A DNA stretch of 64,000 nt. Source: JAVVSK01 sp036654235. Lineage in GTDB: Bacteria > Bacillota > Clostridia > Christensenellales > CAG-138. Position numbers and translations under genes: made by a program. Positions 17,082 through 25,927 of the stretch are shown here, one piece after another; position 1 is the first letter of the stretch; each line of letters begins with the position of its first letter. The notes beneath the pieces were generated by a model. The model ran no database searches. It was not told the DNA's origin and was given only the letters and a program-made list of their open reading frames with translations. The stretch spans positions 1 to 64,000 of the forward strand of contig JAVVSK010000001.1 of assembly GCA_036654235.1 (NCBI GenBank), written 5' to 3'.

Positions 17082-17768
17082 TCAACCGTTCGATATATTA
17101 GCAACCTCTCCGGTAGGAACGACGGATAATCCGGCGTTGGCGTAGAGGTCAAGGATATCGGGCAATGCGTCAAACAGATGAGCCGTGGGCGAAACGGAGA
17201 TTATGCTTCCCGGAACTAAACGTCTTTTTGCACGCGCGATTATCTCGTATTTTCCTCCGCGCGATGAAAGCAAATCCACTGTACAAAGTATACCCCAAAT
17301 ACGTTCTTTTTCGCAAGCAGAAGCGGTATTTGCAACATTTTTTTCACCGATAAAGTAAAACGCCGGTCTTTTACCGGTTATATTTTCTATTATTGATATC
17401 GAATCGCGTATATCGTCCTCAATTGGTCCATCAAGATAGTATCTCATGCCCATCGTTGCTATTTCGTGCCCATCGCTTGCTATTTTATTTAGCATGTCCT
17501 TATTGTCGACTGCCCATTCTCCGCTTACTATAAAGGTCATTTTTATACCGCGCGCATTTACAAGATCCAATATGTTGCTTAAAGCGGCAGCATTATAACT
17601 GACGGTGCATTGAAATGCTATTTTTTTATCGCTCTCTCCCATGTATATTATGTTTGTATTCATAGCGGGGAGCGTGCCTTCGCTATTCAGCGCAAAATAC
17701 AGTGTGACTATTAATGCGACAATTATGATATTGACGCTCGCGTAACGCAGTTTATGAATTTGATTCAT
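17082..17768 (-). CDS. ylxY: YlxY-like polysaccharide deacetylase-fold protein lacking catalytic residues
   Basis: 228 residues with one N-terminal membrane helix (~8-28) and a NodB-type domain. The fold is recognised by 'IKMTFIVSGEWA' and 'ASDGHEIATMGM'. The catalytic TFDDGP motif is replaced by 'FQCTVS', and the zinc-binding H-x3-5-H after HEI is absent (ATMGMRYYL). So the metal site cannot form and deacetylase activity is not expected. B. subtilis YlxY sits in the same place before ymxG. A structural or binding role in the envelope or in sporulation is plausible. AGGAGGATAT precedes the ATG. Confidence 0.8.
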   Translation of the reverse strand: MNQIHKLRYASVNIIIVALIVTLYFALNSEGTLPAMNTNIIYMGESDKKIAFQCTVSYNAAALSNILDLVNARGIKMTFIVSGEWAVDNKDMLNKIASDGHEIATMGMRYYLDGPIEDDIRDSISIIENITGKRPAFYFIGEKNVANTASACEKERIWGILCTVDLLSSRGGKYEIIARAKRRLVPGSIISVSPTAHLFDALPDILDLYANAGLSVVPTGEVANISNG

Positions 17769-17950
17769 ATATCCTCCTTAGATTCGCATCTTTTATATTT
17801 ATTTAGTTTATGCGTAAAGCAATAGGTTAGATTACTAAAATTTAATATTTTAGGAAGCATTAGAATCGCAAATAAGCTTTTTTAATTTGAAAGTAAAGGA
17901 TTGGATTTTGTAAATATATACACAAAGATCAAAACTAAAATATAAAAACA

Positions 17951-17989
17951 AGAATTACAATTTTCGGCAGAGGGGAAAATTGTAATTCT
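17951..17989. terminator. Long perfect hairpin, second terminator of the yebC operon
   Basis: A perfect 15-bp stem (AGAATTACAATTTTC and complement) with a 9-base loop. On the minus strand it is followed by a T-rich tract (TTGTTTTTATATTTT). It lies downstream of the stronger hairpin at 18050-18080, so transcription from yebC meets two terminators before ylxY. Apart from these two hairpins, 17769-18109 holds nothing recognised. Confidence 0.65.
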
Positions 17990-18049
17990 TTAATTCGGAA
18001 AGATCTGTAAACTGTGTTTGTAATAGGGATTTATAAAAAACTTAAGTAC

Positions 18050-18080
18050 AACAAAAGCTCCGCTGCTTTTTAAGCGGAGC
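18050..18080 (-). terminator. Rho-independent terminator of the degV-udg-yebC operon
   Basis: Read on the minus strand, GCTCCGCTT, short A-rich loop, AGCGGAGC, then TTTTGTTG. It lies 30 bases after the yebC stop codon. Confidence 0.85.
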
Positions 18081-18109
18081 GCAGAATATACATAGAGCTA
18101 AAATAAAAA

Positions 18110-18856
18110 TCAGTCTTCTTCTTCAGGCTCAGGGAGAACGCCGTTATGATATACGTTTTGGACATCATCATTGTCGTCAAATCTTTCGAGCATACGATCT
18201 ATTTTAGCCGCAAGCTCCGGATCGGTTGCATCTATTGTTGTTTGCGGAATCATTTGTATTTCCGCCGATAAAAATTCATAGTTCATACCTTCGAGAGCAT
18301 CGCGAACAGCAGAAAATTCGGTCGGCGCAGTTATAACCTCAAAGCAATCCTCAAGAGCGTTAAAGTCCTCGCCGCCGGCTTCAAGAGCCTGCATCATGAC
18401 TTCATCTTCATTCGCTTTCGCAGTGCGTTCTATAACTATGATTCCTTTTTTATCAAACATCCATGAAACGCATCCGGCAGAACCGAGGCTTCCGCCGCTT
18501 TTATCGAATATATGCCGAATTTCGGCTGCGGTTCTGTTCCGGTTATCGGTAACTATTTCGGCTATGACCGCAATACCTCCGGGACCATATCCCTCATACA
18601 TTATCTCTTCATAGTTGACGTTTCCCATATCTCCGGCGGCTTTTTTTATAGAGCGCGAAATATTGTCGTTAGGCATGTTGTTTGATTTTGCCTTAGCGAT
18701 AACGTCGCGAAGCTTAGAGTTATTAAGCGGATCCGCGCCGCCCTCTTTTACGGCTATCGCTATTTCACGACCGATTTTTGTAAAAATTTTTCCCCTTTGA
18801 GAATCCGTCTTTTCTTTTTTGTTTTTAATGTTTGCCCATTTTGAATGTCCAGACAT
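18110..18856 (-). CDS. yebC: YebC/PmpR-family translation/transcription factor
   Basis: 248 residues from the ATG at 18856, preceded by GGAGG. The longer frame to 18913 lacks the family's invariant start, MSGHSKWANIKNKK. The three-domain YebC fold is complete: 'GKIFTKIGREIAIAVKEGGADP', 'YEGYGPGGIAVIAEIVTDNRNRT', 'LGSAGCVSWMF'. Members bind nucleic acids; recent work assigns some a role in relieving ribosome stalling at proline stretches, and older work a DNA-binding regulatory role. The acidic C-terminus (PEPEEED) is unremarkable. Third gene of a minus-strand operon after udg, 63 bases downstream. Confidence 0.95.
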   Translation of the reverse strand: MSGHSKWANIKNKKEKTDSQRGKIFTKIGREIAIAVKEGGADPLNNSKLRDVIAKAKSNNMPNDNISRSIKKAAGDMGNVNYEEIMYEGYGPGGIAVIAEIVTDNRNRTAAEIRHIFDKSGGSLGSAGCVSWMFDKKGIIVIERTAKANEDEVMMQALEAGGEDFNALEDCFEVITAPTEFSAVRDALEGMNYEFLSAEIQMIPQTTIDATDPELAAKIDRMLERFDDNDDVQNVYHNGVLPEPEEED

Positions 18857-18919
18857 AATATTCCTCCAAATTAATTGTAAGTAAAATCCAATATTGATCC
18901 TTTGAAAAACCATAAAATC

Positions 18920-19483
18920 CTAAAAAAGTTTAAGCTCAAGACATTTTTGTTTTATCGTCAGAAGATCATCGTATGCTTCGCGTTTCTTCGAGGGATCGCG
19001 TAAAAGAGCAGCGGGGTGATAGGTGCATATTATCCATGTCCCCTGCTTTTGTTTAAACTTTCCTCTGTCGCGGGTTATTTTAACGTCCGGGTCAAATATA
19101 TATTTAGCGGCGGTCGCCCCGAGACAAACTATGATTTTCGGACGAACGAGCGCGACCTGCGCCCGAAGGTATGGAAGGCACGCATTTGCCTCAGCTTCGA
19201 GTGGGTTTCTATTCATAGGCGGACGACATTTTACTATATTCGCAATATAGACCATATTCCGGGAAAGGTCAATAGACAGCAGCATTTTATCTAAGAGTTT
19301 GCCCGCCGCACCGACAAAGGGAACTCCGGATAAGTCCTCATCCCGCCCCGGACCCTCACCGACGAGCATTAGGTGGGATCTAAAGTTTCCGTCCGCGATT
19401 ACGACATTCGTCCGCGATTTAGAAAGCTCACATTTTTCGCAGGACTTAATATCGTCATAGATTGTCGTCCAGTTTGTTTTCAT
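18920..19483 (-). CDS. udg: Family 4 uracil-DNA glycosylase, iron-sulphur type
   Basis: 187 residues. It removes uracil from DNA. Family 4 signatures: 'CEKCELSKSRTNVV' (first two iron-sulphur cysteines), 'LVGEGPGRDEDLSGVPFVG' (active-site loop, GEGPGxDE), 'CRPPMNRNP', 'CLGATAAKYI', and the C-terminal 'TYHPAALLRDP' with its catalytic His. All four cluster cysteines appear present. Length is normal for the family. Two bases separate it from degV upstream, so they are cotranscribed. Confidence 0.93.
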   Translation of the reverse strand: MKTNWTTIYDDIKSCEKCELSKSRTNVVIADGNFRSHLMLVGEGPGRDEDLSGVPFVGAAGKLLDKMLLSIDLSRNMVYIANIVKCRPPMNRNPLEAEANACLPYLRAQVALVRPKIIVCLGATAAKYIFDPDVKITRDRGKFKQKQGTWIICTYHPAALLRDPSKKREAYDDLLTIKQKCLELKLF

Positions 19484-19485
19484 TT

Positions 19486-20361
19486 TCAGTCAACCCTTAA
19501 AGCTCCTACGAAGAAAAGCGCGAGAGTCCCCGGTCCACAGTGAGAACCAATAACCGCACCGACGGACGTTATCTGTACCTCCTTTATAAAGCTGAATTTA
19601 GCTAAAATAAGTTCTTTAAGCATATTTGCGTCGTCCAAAGAATCAGCATTGGTTATATGTATGTATAAGTTCTCGTTCTCGTCCTTTGAAATACTGTCTA
19701 CCATATGATTAAAGATAGAGCGTATAGATGTTTTACGACCGTTCACTTTTTCACGCGGAATCAGTCTTCCAACATTATCCATATTCATTACGGGTTTTAT
19801 TCGAAGCATTGAACCTAAAAAAGCGCTGGCAGCGCTAACTCTTCCGCTTCGCTTCAGATAAACGAGGTTATCTACAGTATACCAATGATGTATTCTGAGC
19901 TTTAAATTTTCAGCAAAGCGTAAGGATTCGTCAAGGTCATGCCCCTCTTTCATATAGTCACAAACATGTCGAAGAAGAAGCCCTTCACCTCCTGACGCAT
20001 CAAGAGAATCAACAATCTCGATACGCCTTCCCAAATATTTTTTCAAAAGCTCATCTTTAGCAAGACGCGCGCTGTTAACTGTACCGGATAGTGCGCTGGA
20101 AAAACCAATATACAGCACGTCAATATTATTGGCAATATAAGGTTCCCACATATCAATAAATTGTTTTTCGGATGGCTGCGATGTCGTTATTACCTCGCCA
20201 TTGCGCATTTTTTCGTATATCATATTAGCAGATTCGAGGGTCATATCGTCAAAATGTTCTTCATTTTTACTTATATATATCAATGGGACGAATGGAATCG
20301 AACGAAGCTCCATGAATTCGCGGGTCATATCTACAGTGGAATCTGTTGTCAATACAAACAT
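19486..20361 (-). CDS. DegV-family fatty-acid-binding protein
   Basis: 291 residues. DegV/FakB proteins hold a fatty acid and present it to the kinase FakA. Landmarks are 'TTDSTVDM' at the start, 'TTSQPS' (the family TSQPS fatty-acid loop), 'IGFSSALSGTVNSARLAKDEL', 'VDSLDASGGEGLLL', 'LVYLKRSGRVSAASAFLGSML' and the C-terminal 'GSHCGPGTLALFFVG'. The length is standard. A strong promoter lies upstream and udg follows after two bases. FakA is not in the window. Confidence 0.94.
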   Translation of the reverse strand: MFVLTTDSTVDMTREFMELRSIPFVPLIYISKNEEHFDDMTLESANMIYEKMRNGEVITTSQPSEKQFIDMWEPYIANNIDVLYIGFSSALSGTVNSARLAKDELLKKYLGRRIEIVDSLDASGGEGLLLRHVCDYMKEGHDLDESLRFAENLKLRIHHWYTVDNLVYLKRSGRVSAASAFLGSMLRIKPVMNMDNVGRLIPREKVNGRKTSIRSIFNHMVDSISKDENENLYIHITNADSLDDANMLKELILAKFSFIKEVQITSVGAVIGSHCGPGTLALFFVGALRVD

Positions 20362-20411
20362 GGAAGAAACCTCCTCAAAAATGCGATTAAAAACGCAGTT
20401 TTACATTTATT

Positions 20412-20440
20412 ATTCTAAACATTCAAGCCCATTTAGTCAA
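20412..20440 (-). promoter_or_regulatory. Sigma-A promoter for degV-udg-yebC
   Basis: On the minus strand: TTGACT, 17-base spacer, TAGAAT, about 50 bases before the degV start. Confidence 0.8.
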
Positions 20441-20568
20441 GTGCATAGCTAGAAAGAAGGTATAATAAGCTTGCTTTTTGATATATAGAAGATTTTGGAC
20501 ACCTTTAGTGAGCGTAAAATCAATAAACAACCCAACTTTAGACAAAGTGTAACATTTTTGTGTATTGC

Positions 20569-20597
20569 TTGAAAGCGCGAACAAACGTAGGTATAAT
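20569..20597 (+). promoter_or_regulatory. Sigma-A promoter for the small membrane peptide and M14 gene
   Basis: TTGAAA, 17-base spacer, TATAAT, 49 bases before the small ORF at 20647 and diverging from the degV promoter. Confidence 0.85.
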
Positions 20598-20646
20598 AAA
20601 AGCATAGATAACATTAGTATTTGTTTGCTGGCGGAAGGACGTTTTG

Positions 20647-20781
20647 ATGAATAAACAATCATGGTTCAGAAGAATCAATATATTATGGTTTTACCCAATA
20701 GTTGCGGTCATTATTGGGGTTGCGGTTACGCTTTTTGCGTTTCTTTATAATGCGGGCGGTATGGCTGTGATCGTAAAATAA
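20647..20781 (+). CDS. Small single-span membrane protein, 44 residues
   Basis: ATG with GGAAGGA about 10 bases upstream and a consensus promoter before it. The product has a basic N-terminus, then one hydrophobic stretch (~residues 15-36, 'WFYPIVAVIIGVAVTLFAFL') and a short tail. No family is recognised. It is the first gene of a likely unit with the M14 peptidase 78 bases downstream. Expression signals and composition make it a credible gene. Confidence 0.6.
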   Translation: MNKQSWFRRINILWFYPIVAVIIGVAVTLFAFLYNAGGMAVIVK

Positions 20782-20859
20782 ATTTATAGCCGACAAAGAC
20801 GCGAACCTTTTAGCATAACTTATTGCAATATATCTTATAAAACAGCGAAGGACAATAAA

Positions 20860-22200
20860 ATGACGATATTAAAGCTAAAACAAATGACGAGAATAACGCT
20901 CGCCTCTATAATATTGTGCACGTTATTTTCAGGCTGCGGCAAGCAGAGTAATAAAATTACCGACATATATTTTTCACCGATTATGACGGCGAATCTTACC
21001 ACCCAAGAGAAAACGCCCGATGCGACAATATCCCTCCCTAAAGAAACACCGGACTCAAAGCTGCGAACCGTAGACTGCGAGGCGTTTTTAAACCTACGAG
21101 AAAAGCCCAATGGCAACTCAAAGAGCCTTGCTAAAGTTCCAAAAGGAGCGACGGTAACATTTCTCGGGTATTCGGAAACGTTTGCAAAAATAGATTATAA
21201 CGGCAAAAAAGGATATATTATTGCCGGATATCTTCAGGAAATAGGTTCTCAGAGTTATATGCGCGACCTGTCGGTCGTTTTGCCTTCCGAAGAATATTCC
21301 TACGATACATTGATAAACGATATAGAAAAATTAAAAAGCGAGTACCCGGGACGAATTTCCGTTGAAATAATAGGAAAAAGCGAAGAAGGACGTGATATAC
21401 CTGTAATCATTTTTGGGAATAATGAGGCGCGCAATCACATATTGATACATGCGTCTATACATGCCAGAGAACATATGACGAGTTTACTGGCAATGGCGCT
21501 TCTCGATTATTCGTTAGGCAGAGGAGATACACATTATAAAGATGCCGATATAGATGCGTCGTTGGAAAATGTTTGTTTTCATATCATTCCCATGATAAAT
21601 CCGGATGGTGTAATGCTTAGTCAGGGAACGCGCCCTAAGGAAACTGCACTAAAAATATATGAAAGCGACAAAAAATATGGTTATACCGACCTTTCGCAAG
21701 ACGAATATTTTAGACGTTGGAAGGCGAATGCGAATGGCATTGATATGAACAGAAATTTTGACGGCGGATGGGAAAAAGAAGAGACGCGAAAGGCTCCTTC
21801 GTGTATGAACTATAAGGGTACGGGGGCGGAATGTGCGCGCGAAAGCCGTGCTCTCGGCGATTATACAAGAAGTCATAGGTTTTCTATGACGATAAGCCTG
21901 CATGCTTTCGGCTCAATAATATATTGGCAGTTTGGAGACGATGAGGCGCTTAACGATCGCTCTCTGGATTTATCAAATACAGTCTCCAAAATCAGCGGCT
22001 TTACGACGCAAAACATGGCGAAACAGTCAGGGAGTGGCGGATATAAAGACTGGGTTATGCAAGAACTCAAAATTCCGTCCCTTACAATCGAAATAGGCAC
22101 AAGGCAATGTCCCCTTCCGCTGAATGAGTTTTCATCGATATGGCTTAGATGTAGGTTGCTTTTGCCTACTCTTGCTGATTGGATAAAGACTCAGAATTAG
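20860..22200 (+). CDS. Lipoprotein with SH3 domain and M14 zinc carboxypeptidase
   Basis: 446 residues. Lipobox 'LFSGC' (Cys ~26), a bacterial SH3 domain (~68-128: 'FLNLREKPNGNSKSLAKVPKG'), then an M14 carboxypeptidase-like catalytic domain (~145-440). Zinc ligands are 'HASIHAREHM' (His ~201, Glu ~204) and the later His in 'ISLHAFGS'; the substrate arginine lies in 'GIDMNRNFDGGW', and the general base in 'SLTIEIGT'. The SH3-plus-M14 layout is typical of gamma-D-glutamyl-diamino-acid peptidases that trim peptidoglycan stems. Anchored outside the membrane. AAGGA precedes the ATG. Confidence 0.88.
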   Translation: MTILKLKQMTRITLASIILCTLFSGCGKQSNKITDIYFSPIMTANLTTQEKTPDATISLPKETPDSKLRTVDCEAFLNLREKPNGNSKSLAKVPKGATVTFLGYSETFAKIDYNGKKGYIIAGYLQEIGSQSYMRDLSVVLPSEEYSYDTLINDIEKLKSEYPGRISVEIIGKSEEGRDIPVIIFGNNEARNHILIHASIHAREHMTSLLAMALLDYSLGRGDTHYKDADIDASLENVCFHIIPMINPDGVMLSQGTRPKETALKIYESDKKYGYTDLSQDEYFRRWKANANGIDMNRNFDGGWEKEETRKAPSCMNYKGTGAECARESRALGDYTRSHRFSMTISLHAFGSIIYWQFGDDEALNDRSLDLSNTVSKISGFTTQNMAKQSGSGGYKDWVMQELKIPSLTIEIGTRQCPLPLNEFSSIWLRCRLLLPTLADWIKTQN

Positions 22201-22236
22201 AAAAATCAAACAAAATGAAACAAACTTAAGTTTGGC

Positions 22237-22265
22237 TTGAAAAATTTCAAAATATTAGGTATAAT
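22237..22265 (+). promoter_or_regulatory. Sigma-A promoter for trxB-glmM
   Basis: TTGAAA, 17-base spacer, TATAAT, 19 bases before the trxB start codon. Confidence 0.88.
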
Positions 22266-22284
22266 TTTAGGAGTGAGGTAGATT

Positions 22285-23187
22285 ATGTTTGATATTGCGA
22301 TAATTGGCGGAGGTCCTGCTGGACTTACGGCGCTTCTCTATGCTGCAAGGAGCGGAAAGAGTGCGGTATTATTTGAAGAACTTTTTATTGGAGGGCAGGT
22401 TGTAAAAACTTCCGATATAAGAAACTATCCTGGTTTTCCAAATGGCATTGATGGGTTTACTATTGCCGAAAAAATGGAAACTCAGGCGAGAAGCCTCGGC
22501 GGTATAATAAAGCGTGAAGGCGTTTTATCCATTGATTTAGAGAATAAACGTATTAAAACGGACGTTGAAACCTATGAAGCGAAAACTATAATACTGGCTA
22601 TGGGAGCAAAACCAAGAAAACTGGGGCTTCCCGAGGAAGATCAATTCGTAGGTTCCGGGATATCCTATTGCGCTACTTGCGACGGAGCTTTTTTCGCAGA
22701 CAAAACCGTTTGCGTTGTTGGTGGTGGAGATACCGCGTTTTTTGATGCACTCTATCTTTCTTCAATATGTAAAAAGGTTTATATTATTCATAGAAGAAAT
22801 GAGTTTCGTGCCAATGTTTCGATGATAAATGCGGCGTTTTCCCGCGAAAATATTGAACCGGTAAAAAGCGCTGTTGTAGAAAAAATAATAGGCGATGCTT
22901 CCCTTAATTCTGTTCTTGTTCGATCGACAATAGATAAAACTGAGCGGGAGATATTGGTGGACGGAATTTTTGTTGCAATTGGAATAGCACCTTCTACGGC
23001 GCTTGTAAAAGATAAACTGACTTTAGATAACGGTGGTTTTATAATAACGGATGAAAATATGGGAACGAGCGTACAAGGCATTTTTGCCGCGGGAGATGTG
23101 CGCAATACGGTACTTAGGCAGATAGTTACTGCCGCATCGGACGGGGCGATAGCTGCGACGAGCGCCGTAATGTATCTCAGCAAATAA
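22285..23187 (+). CDS. trxB: Thioredoxin reductase
   Basis: 300 residues. The enzyme reduces thioredoxin with NADPH through FAD and a redox-active disulphide. FAD site 'IIGGGPAGLTALLYAAR' at the N-terminus, active-site 'CATC' (Cys129, Cys132), NADPH site 'VVGGGDTAFFDALYL', and the closing FAD motif 'GIFAAGDVRNT'. Length is slightly shorter than the common ~310. No thioredoxin gene is adjacent. A homologous ferredoxin-dependent or flavin-type relative cannot be excluded, but both pyridine and flavin motifs are intact. glmM follows after 29 bases. Confidence 0.93.
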   Translation: MFDIAIIGGGPAGLTALLYAARSGKSAVLFEELFIGGQVVKTSDIRNYPGFPNGIDGFTIAEKMETQARSLGGIIKREGVLSIDLENKRIKTDVETYEAKTIILAMGAKPRKLGLPEEDQFVGSGISYCATCDGAFFADKTVCVVGGGDTAFFDALYLSSICKKVYIIHRRNEFRANVSMINAAFSRENIEPVKSAVVEKIIGDASLNSVLVRSTIDKTEREILVDGIFVAIGIAPSTALVKDKLTLDNGGFIITDENMGTSVQGIFAAGDVRNTVLRQIVTAASDGAIAATSAVMYLSK

Positions 23188-23216
23188 ATATTTTTTATAT
23201 ATTGGGGAGGATGCAT

Positions 23217-24575
23217 ATGAGCAGGTTATTTGGAACAGACGGCGTAAGAGGCGTTGCAAACGATACCCTGAGCGTTAGCTTGGCTATGAAAATCGGTGTT
23301 GCGGGAGCATATGTTTTGACGAGCAAGGTACATAATCCGGTAATACTCGTTGCAGCTGATACAAGAAAATCCGGAGATATGCTTAGCTTTGCACTTGCTG
23401 CCGGAATTTGTGCCATTGGAGGAGATGTAAAGCTTTTGGGCGTACTACCCACTCCGTCCTTGCCGTATCTTACTCGACTTTATGGAGCCGATGCGGCGGT
23501 AATGATAAGCGCGTCACATAATTCAATGGAATATAACGGAATAAAATGGTTTGACAAAAACGGTTTTAAACTTTCCGATGATATTGAAGATAAAATCGAA
23601 GAAAAAATAGCCGATTTTGATAATATTTCTTTTCCTATTGGTGAACATGTAGGGAATATAATAAACGTAAAGCGTGCGAGAGATGATTATATGGCGTTTT
23701 TGATGAGCTGTTCCGAATATGAATTAAAGGGCATAAAAATAGCTCTTGATTGTGCAAATGGTGCCGCTTCGGGGATTGCGCCTCTGATATTTTCAAATCT
23801 CGGAGCTACGGTATTTTCTTCGGCGAACGAACCCGACGGTTGTAATATCAACAGAAATTGCGGTTCTACACATTTGAGCCATATTTCGGAATTCGTTGTA
23901 GAGTCCGGAGCGGACGTTGGATTCGCATATGACGGAGACGCGGATCGGGTTCTCGCCGTTGATGAGCGCGGAAATATTGTAGATGGCGATAAGCTAATGG
24001 GCATATGCGCAAAGAAGCTAAATGAAAACGGGAAACTAAAGGATTCAACTCTTGTTGCGACGGTTATGTCGAATATAGGCTTAACACATAGCATGAAGGA
24101 AGCAGGAATAAATATAGTTGCTACTAAGGTTGGGGATAGGTATGTTCTAGAGCGAATGAGAGAGAATGGCTATGCTTTAGGTGGAGAACAGTCTGGTCAT
24201 ATAATATTTTACGATAAGAATACTTCGGGAGACGGGATCCTAACCTCGATAATGATAATGAATATACTTAGAAAGACGAATCTTCCGCTATCCGTCCTTG
24301 CGGATGAAATTCGGATTTTCCCGCAGATATTAGTCAACGTTGAGCTGACTAATGAAAATTTAAATGTTGCTATGGAAGACGTTAAGCTTTGCGAGTATAT
24401 AGGAAAGATTCAATCGGAGCTTGGGGATGACGGGAGAGTTTTAGTGCGTAGTTCAGGCACTGAGCCGTTGATTCGTATTATGATAGAGGGTATAGATACG
24501 GACGATATACGGGAAAAGGCGCTTTCAATAGCTGACATATTGATAGATAACTATGATGGAGTACTGAGAAAATAA
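23217..24575 (+). CDS. glmM: Phosphoglucosamine mutase
   Basis: 452 residues from the ATG at 23217 with GGGGAGG six bases upstream. Alternative starts at 23202 (TTG) and 23211 (ATG) place the ribosome site too close. It converts glucosamine-6-phosphate to glucosamine-1-phosphate for peptidoglycan precursor synthesis. It begins with the invariant 'RLFGTDGVRG'. The phosphoserine loop is 'ISASHNS' (Ser ~100), metal-binding loop 'YDGDADRV', sugar-binding 'GGEQSGHI', and phosphate-binding 'VRSSGTEPLIRIM'. All four loops are complete and the length is standard. Confidence 0.96.
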   Translation: MSRLFGTDGVRGVANDTLSVSLAMKIGVAGAYVLTSKVHNPVILVAADTRKSGDMLSFALAAGICAIGGDVKLLGVLPTPSLPYLTRLYGADAAVMISASHNSMEYNGIKWFDKNGFKLSDDIEDKIEEKIADFDNISFPIGEHVGNIINVKRARDDYMAFLMSCSEYELKGIKIALDCANGAASGIAPLIFSNLGATVFSSANEPDGCNINRNCGSTHLSHISEFVVESGADVGFAYDGDADRVLAVDERGNIVDGDKLMGICAKKLNENGKLKDSTLVATVMSNIGLTHSMKEAGINIVATKVGDRYVLERMRENGYALGGEQSGHIIFYDKNTSGDGILTSIMIMNILRKTNLPLSVLADEIRIFPQILVNVELTNENLNVAMEDVKLCEYIGKIQSELGDDGRVLVRSSGTEPLIRIMIEGIDTDDIREKALSIADILIDNYDGVLRK

Positions 24576-24625
24576 CTAAAGTATAAAATTAATTTTGAAC
24601 ATACTGGGTAAAAAAAACAATAAGT

Positions 24626-24658
24626 CGCGGCTTTCGTTAAATCGGAGCCGCGTTTTTT
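24626..24658 (+). terminator. Rho-independent terminator after glmM
   Basis: CGCGGCTTTCG / CGGAGCCGCG stem with a 6-base loop, followed by TTTTTT, 50 bases after the glmM stop. Confidence 0.9.
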
Positions 24659-24769
24659 AACGCTCAAAAGATAATATGCAAGAGAATCAGTTTTTTTGAC
24701 GCTTGAATATAATACCCTAAAGAAACGATTTGCGGATTAAAGTCCGTAGATTCGGAGGACAATGTTTTT

Positions 24770-24955
24770 ATGTTCAACCCATTTATGAACCGACGTTCCG
24801 TTGTACGGCGAAAGCGAAGAAAGGATAGCGGTCTTATAATCGCTATATTATTTTTTGCGTTATTTTTATTGGTACTATTTGCGCCGCTTTGGATAGTTGT
24901 GTTGATAATAGCGCTATCCGTTATAGGTATTATTCTCCTAAACAAGCAGTGCTGA
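24770..24955 (+). CDS. Small membrane protein, 61 residues
   Basis: ATG at 24770 with GGAGG 11 bases upstream. An overlapping ATG at 24762 reads into stop after eight codons. A strongly basic head (RRSVVRRKRRK) is followed by two close hydrophobic stretches (~25-57). No family recognised. It is flanked by the glmM terminator and a convergent small membrane gene. Confidence 0.6.
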   Translation: MFNPFMNRRSVVRRKRRKDSGLIIAILFFALFLLVLFAPLWIVVLIIALSVIGIILLNKQC

Positions 24956-24980
24956 AGTTCGATAATAGATTGACTTATTT

Positions 24981-25253
24981 TTATTTTTTATCGTTCTCAC
25001 GGTGCTCTTCAATATGCACTCCTAATTTGTAAAAAATTAACGATAGTACAAAAGATGATACACATCCGATAATAATTATAGCTATACCAATCCAAGCGTT
25101 AGAAAAGCTATTTTTATAGGGACTTATTGATCTTTCCAAGAGGGACGCATCGGTAACTATTGTTAACATTCCAAACAGTATTGATAAACAAACGCCGCCA
25201 CATACTATTATTTTAGCTAAAATTTTAATTTTTTTGCCAATATTACTATGCAT
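24981..25253 (-). CDS. Small two-helix membrane protein, 90 residues
   Basis: The ATG follows AAAGGGG by six bases, and an excellent promoter stands upstream. Two membrane segments (~12-32 and ~52-74) flank a short extracytoplasmic loop, and the tail is charged (EEHRENDKK). No domain recognised. Convergent to the preceding 61-residue gene. Confidence 0.65.
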   Translation of the reverse strand: MHSNIGKKIKILAKIIVCGGVCLSILFGMLTIVTDASLLERSISPYKNSFSNAWIGIAIIIIGCVSSFVLSLIFYKLGVHIEEHRENDKK

Positions 25254-25283
25254 AAGAAACCCCTTTCATATATAACTGCAATA

Positions 25284-25312
25284 ACTATAACAAAAAATAA
25301 TATTTTTGTCAA
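25284..25312 (-). promoter_or_regulatory. Sigma-A promoter for the 90-residue membrane protein
   Basis: Minus strand: TTGACA (full consensus), 17-base spacer, TATAGT, 30 bases before the start codon. Confidence 0.88.
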
Positions 25313-25467
25313 CAACAATTATGCATAAAGACGAAATAATATTAACTTGTGTGGACGATAATAAAACAGAAGCGATATATTAGTTTGTTCGCAAGACTGT
25401 GTGAAAATGAAGAGGTATAGAGAAAGCAAATCGCAGACAAAGGGTGAAAAGTAAAAAATACAGGATT

Positions 25468-25812
25468 TTAAGCCTGTATTTCTTTCAACAATTTCCATGT
25501 TCCCAATATTTGCACCACGTTTTTGATATTGTAGGTAAAAAAGTGCATACAAGATTCGCCCCGCACACTTTTTGTACCTCCGGTCAGAAAATATGTGAAG
25601 CCAAATGCGCGTTTTACTGTGCCGAACGGATGCTCTGCCAAGCATTTTCGCTGCTTAAACAGTTCTTGTCTATCCACACGGTCAGCGAACCGCCGATGCA
25701 ATGCTCCGGAACGGAATATTTTCGACACGCAGCCGGGTTCGTATAGTTTTCTTTTTCGCGCTTTGAAGTGGAACGCTTTTTCACATGAGCTAACACAATT
25801 GCCTAGGGGCAA
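25468..25812 (-). pseudogene. IS1182-type transposase, C-terminal fragment
   Basis: The reading ends with blocks typical of the C-terminus of IS1182/IS5-like DDE transposases: 'RKCLAEHPFGTVKRAFGF', 'KSVRGESCMHFFTYNI', ending 'LLKEIQA'. The DDE N-terminal two thirds is missing and no terminal inverted repeats could be identified. It marks the left edge of the decayed, G+C-shifted island that runs to about 41.2 kb. Confidence 0.75.
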
Positions 25813-25927
25813 ATGTAGGCATCTAAATCTTCATTTCCGGATAAATTTTGACAGAAAAATACCGCATTTAAGTTTGCGTTTTCATAAAGTCTAGCGCACT
25901 GCCTCAATTTCGCATTTGTGAAAAAAA

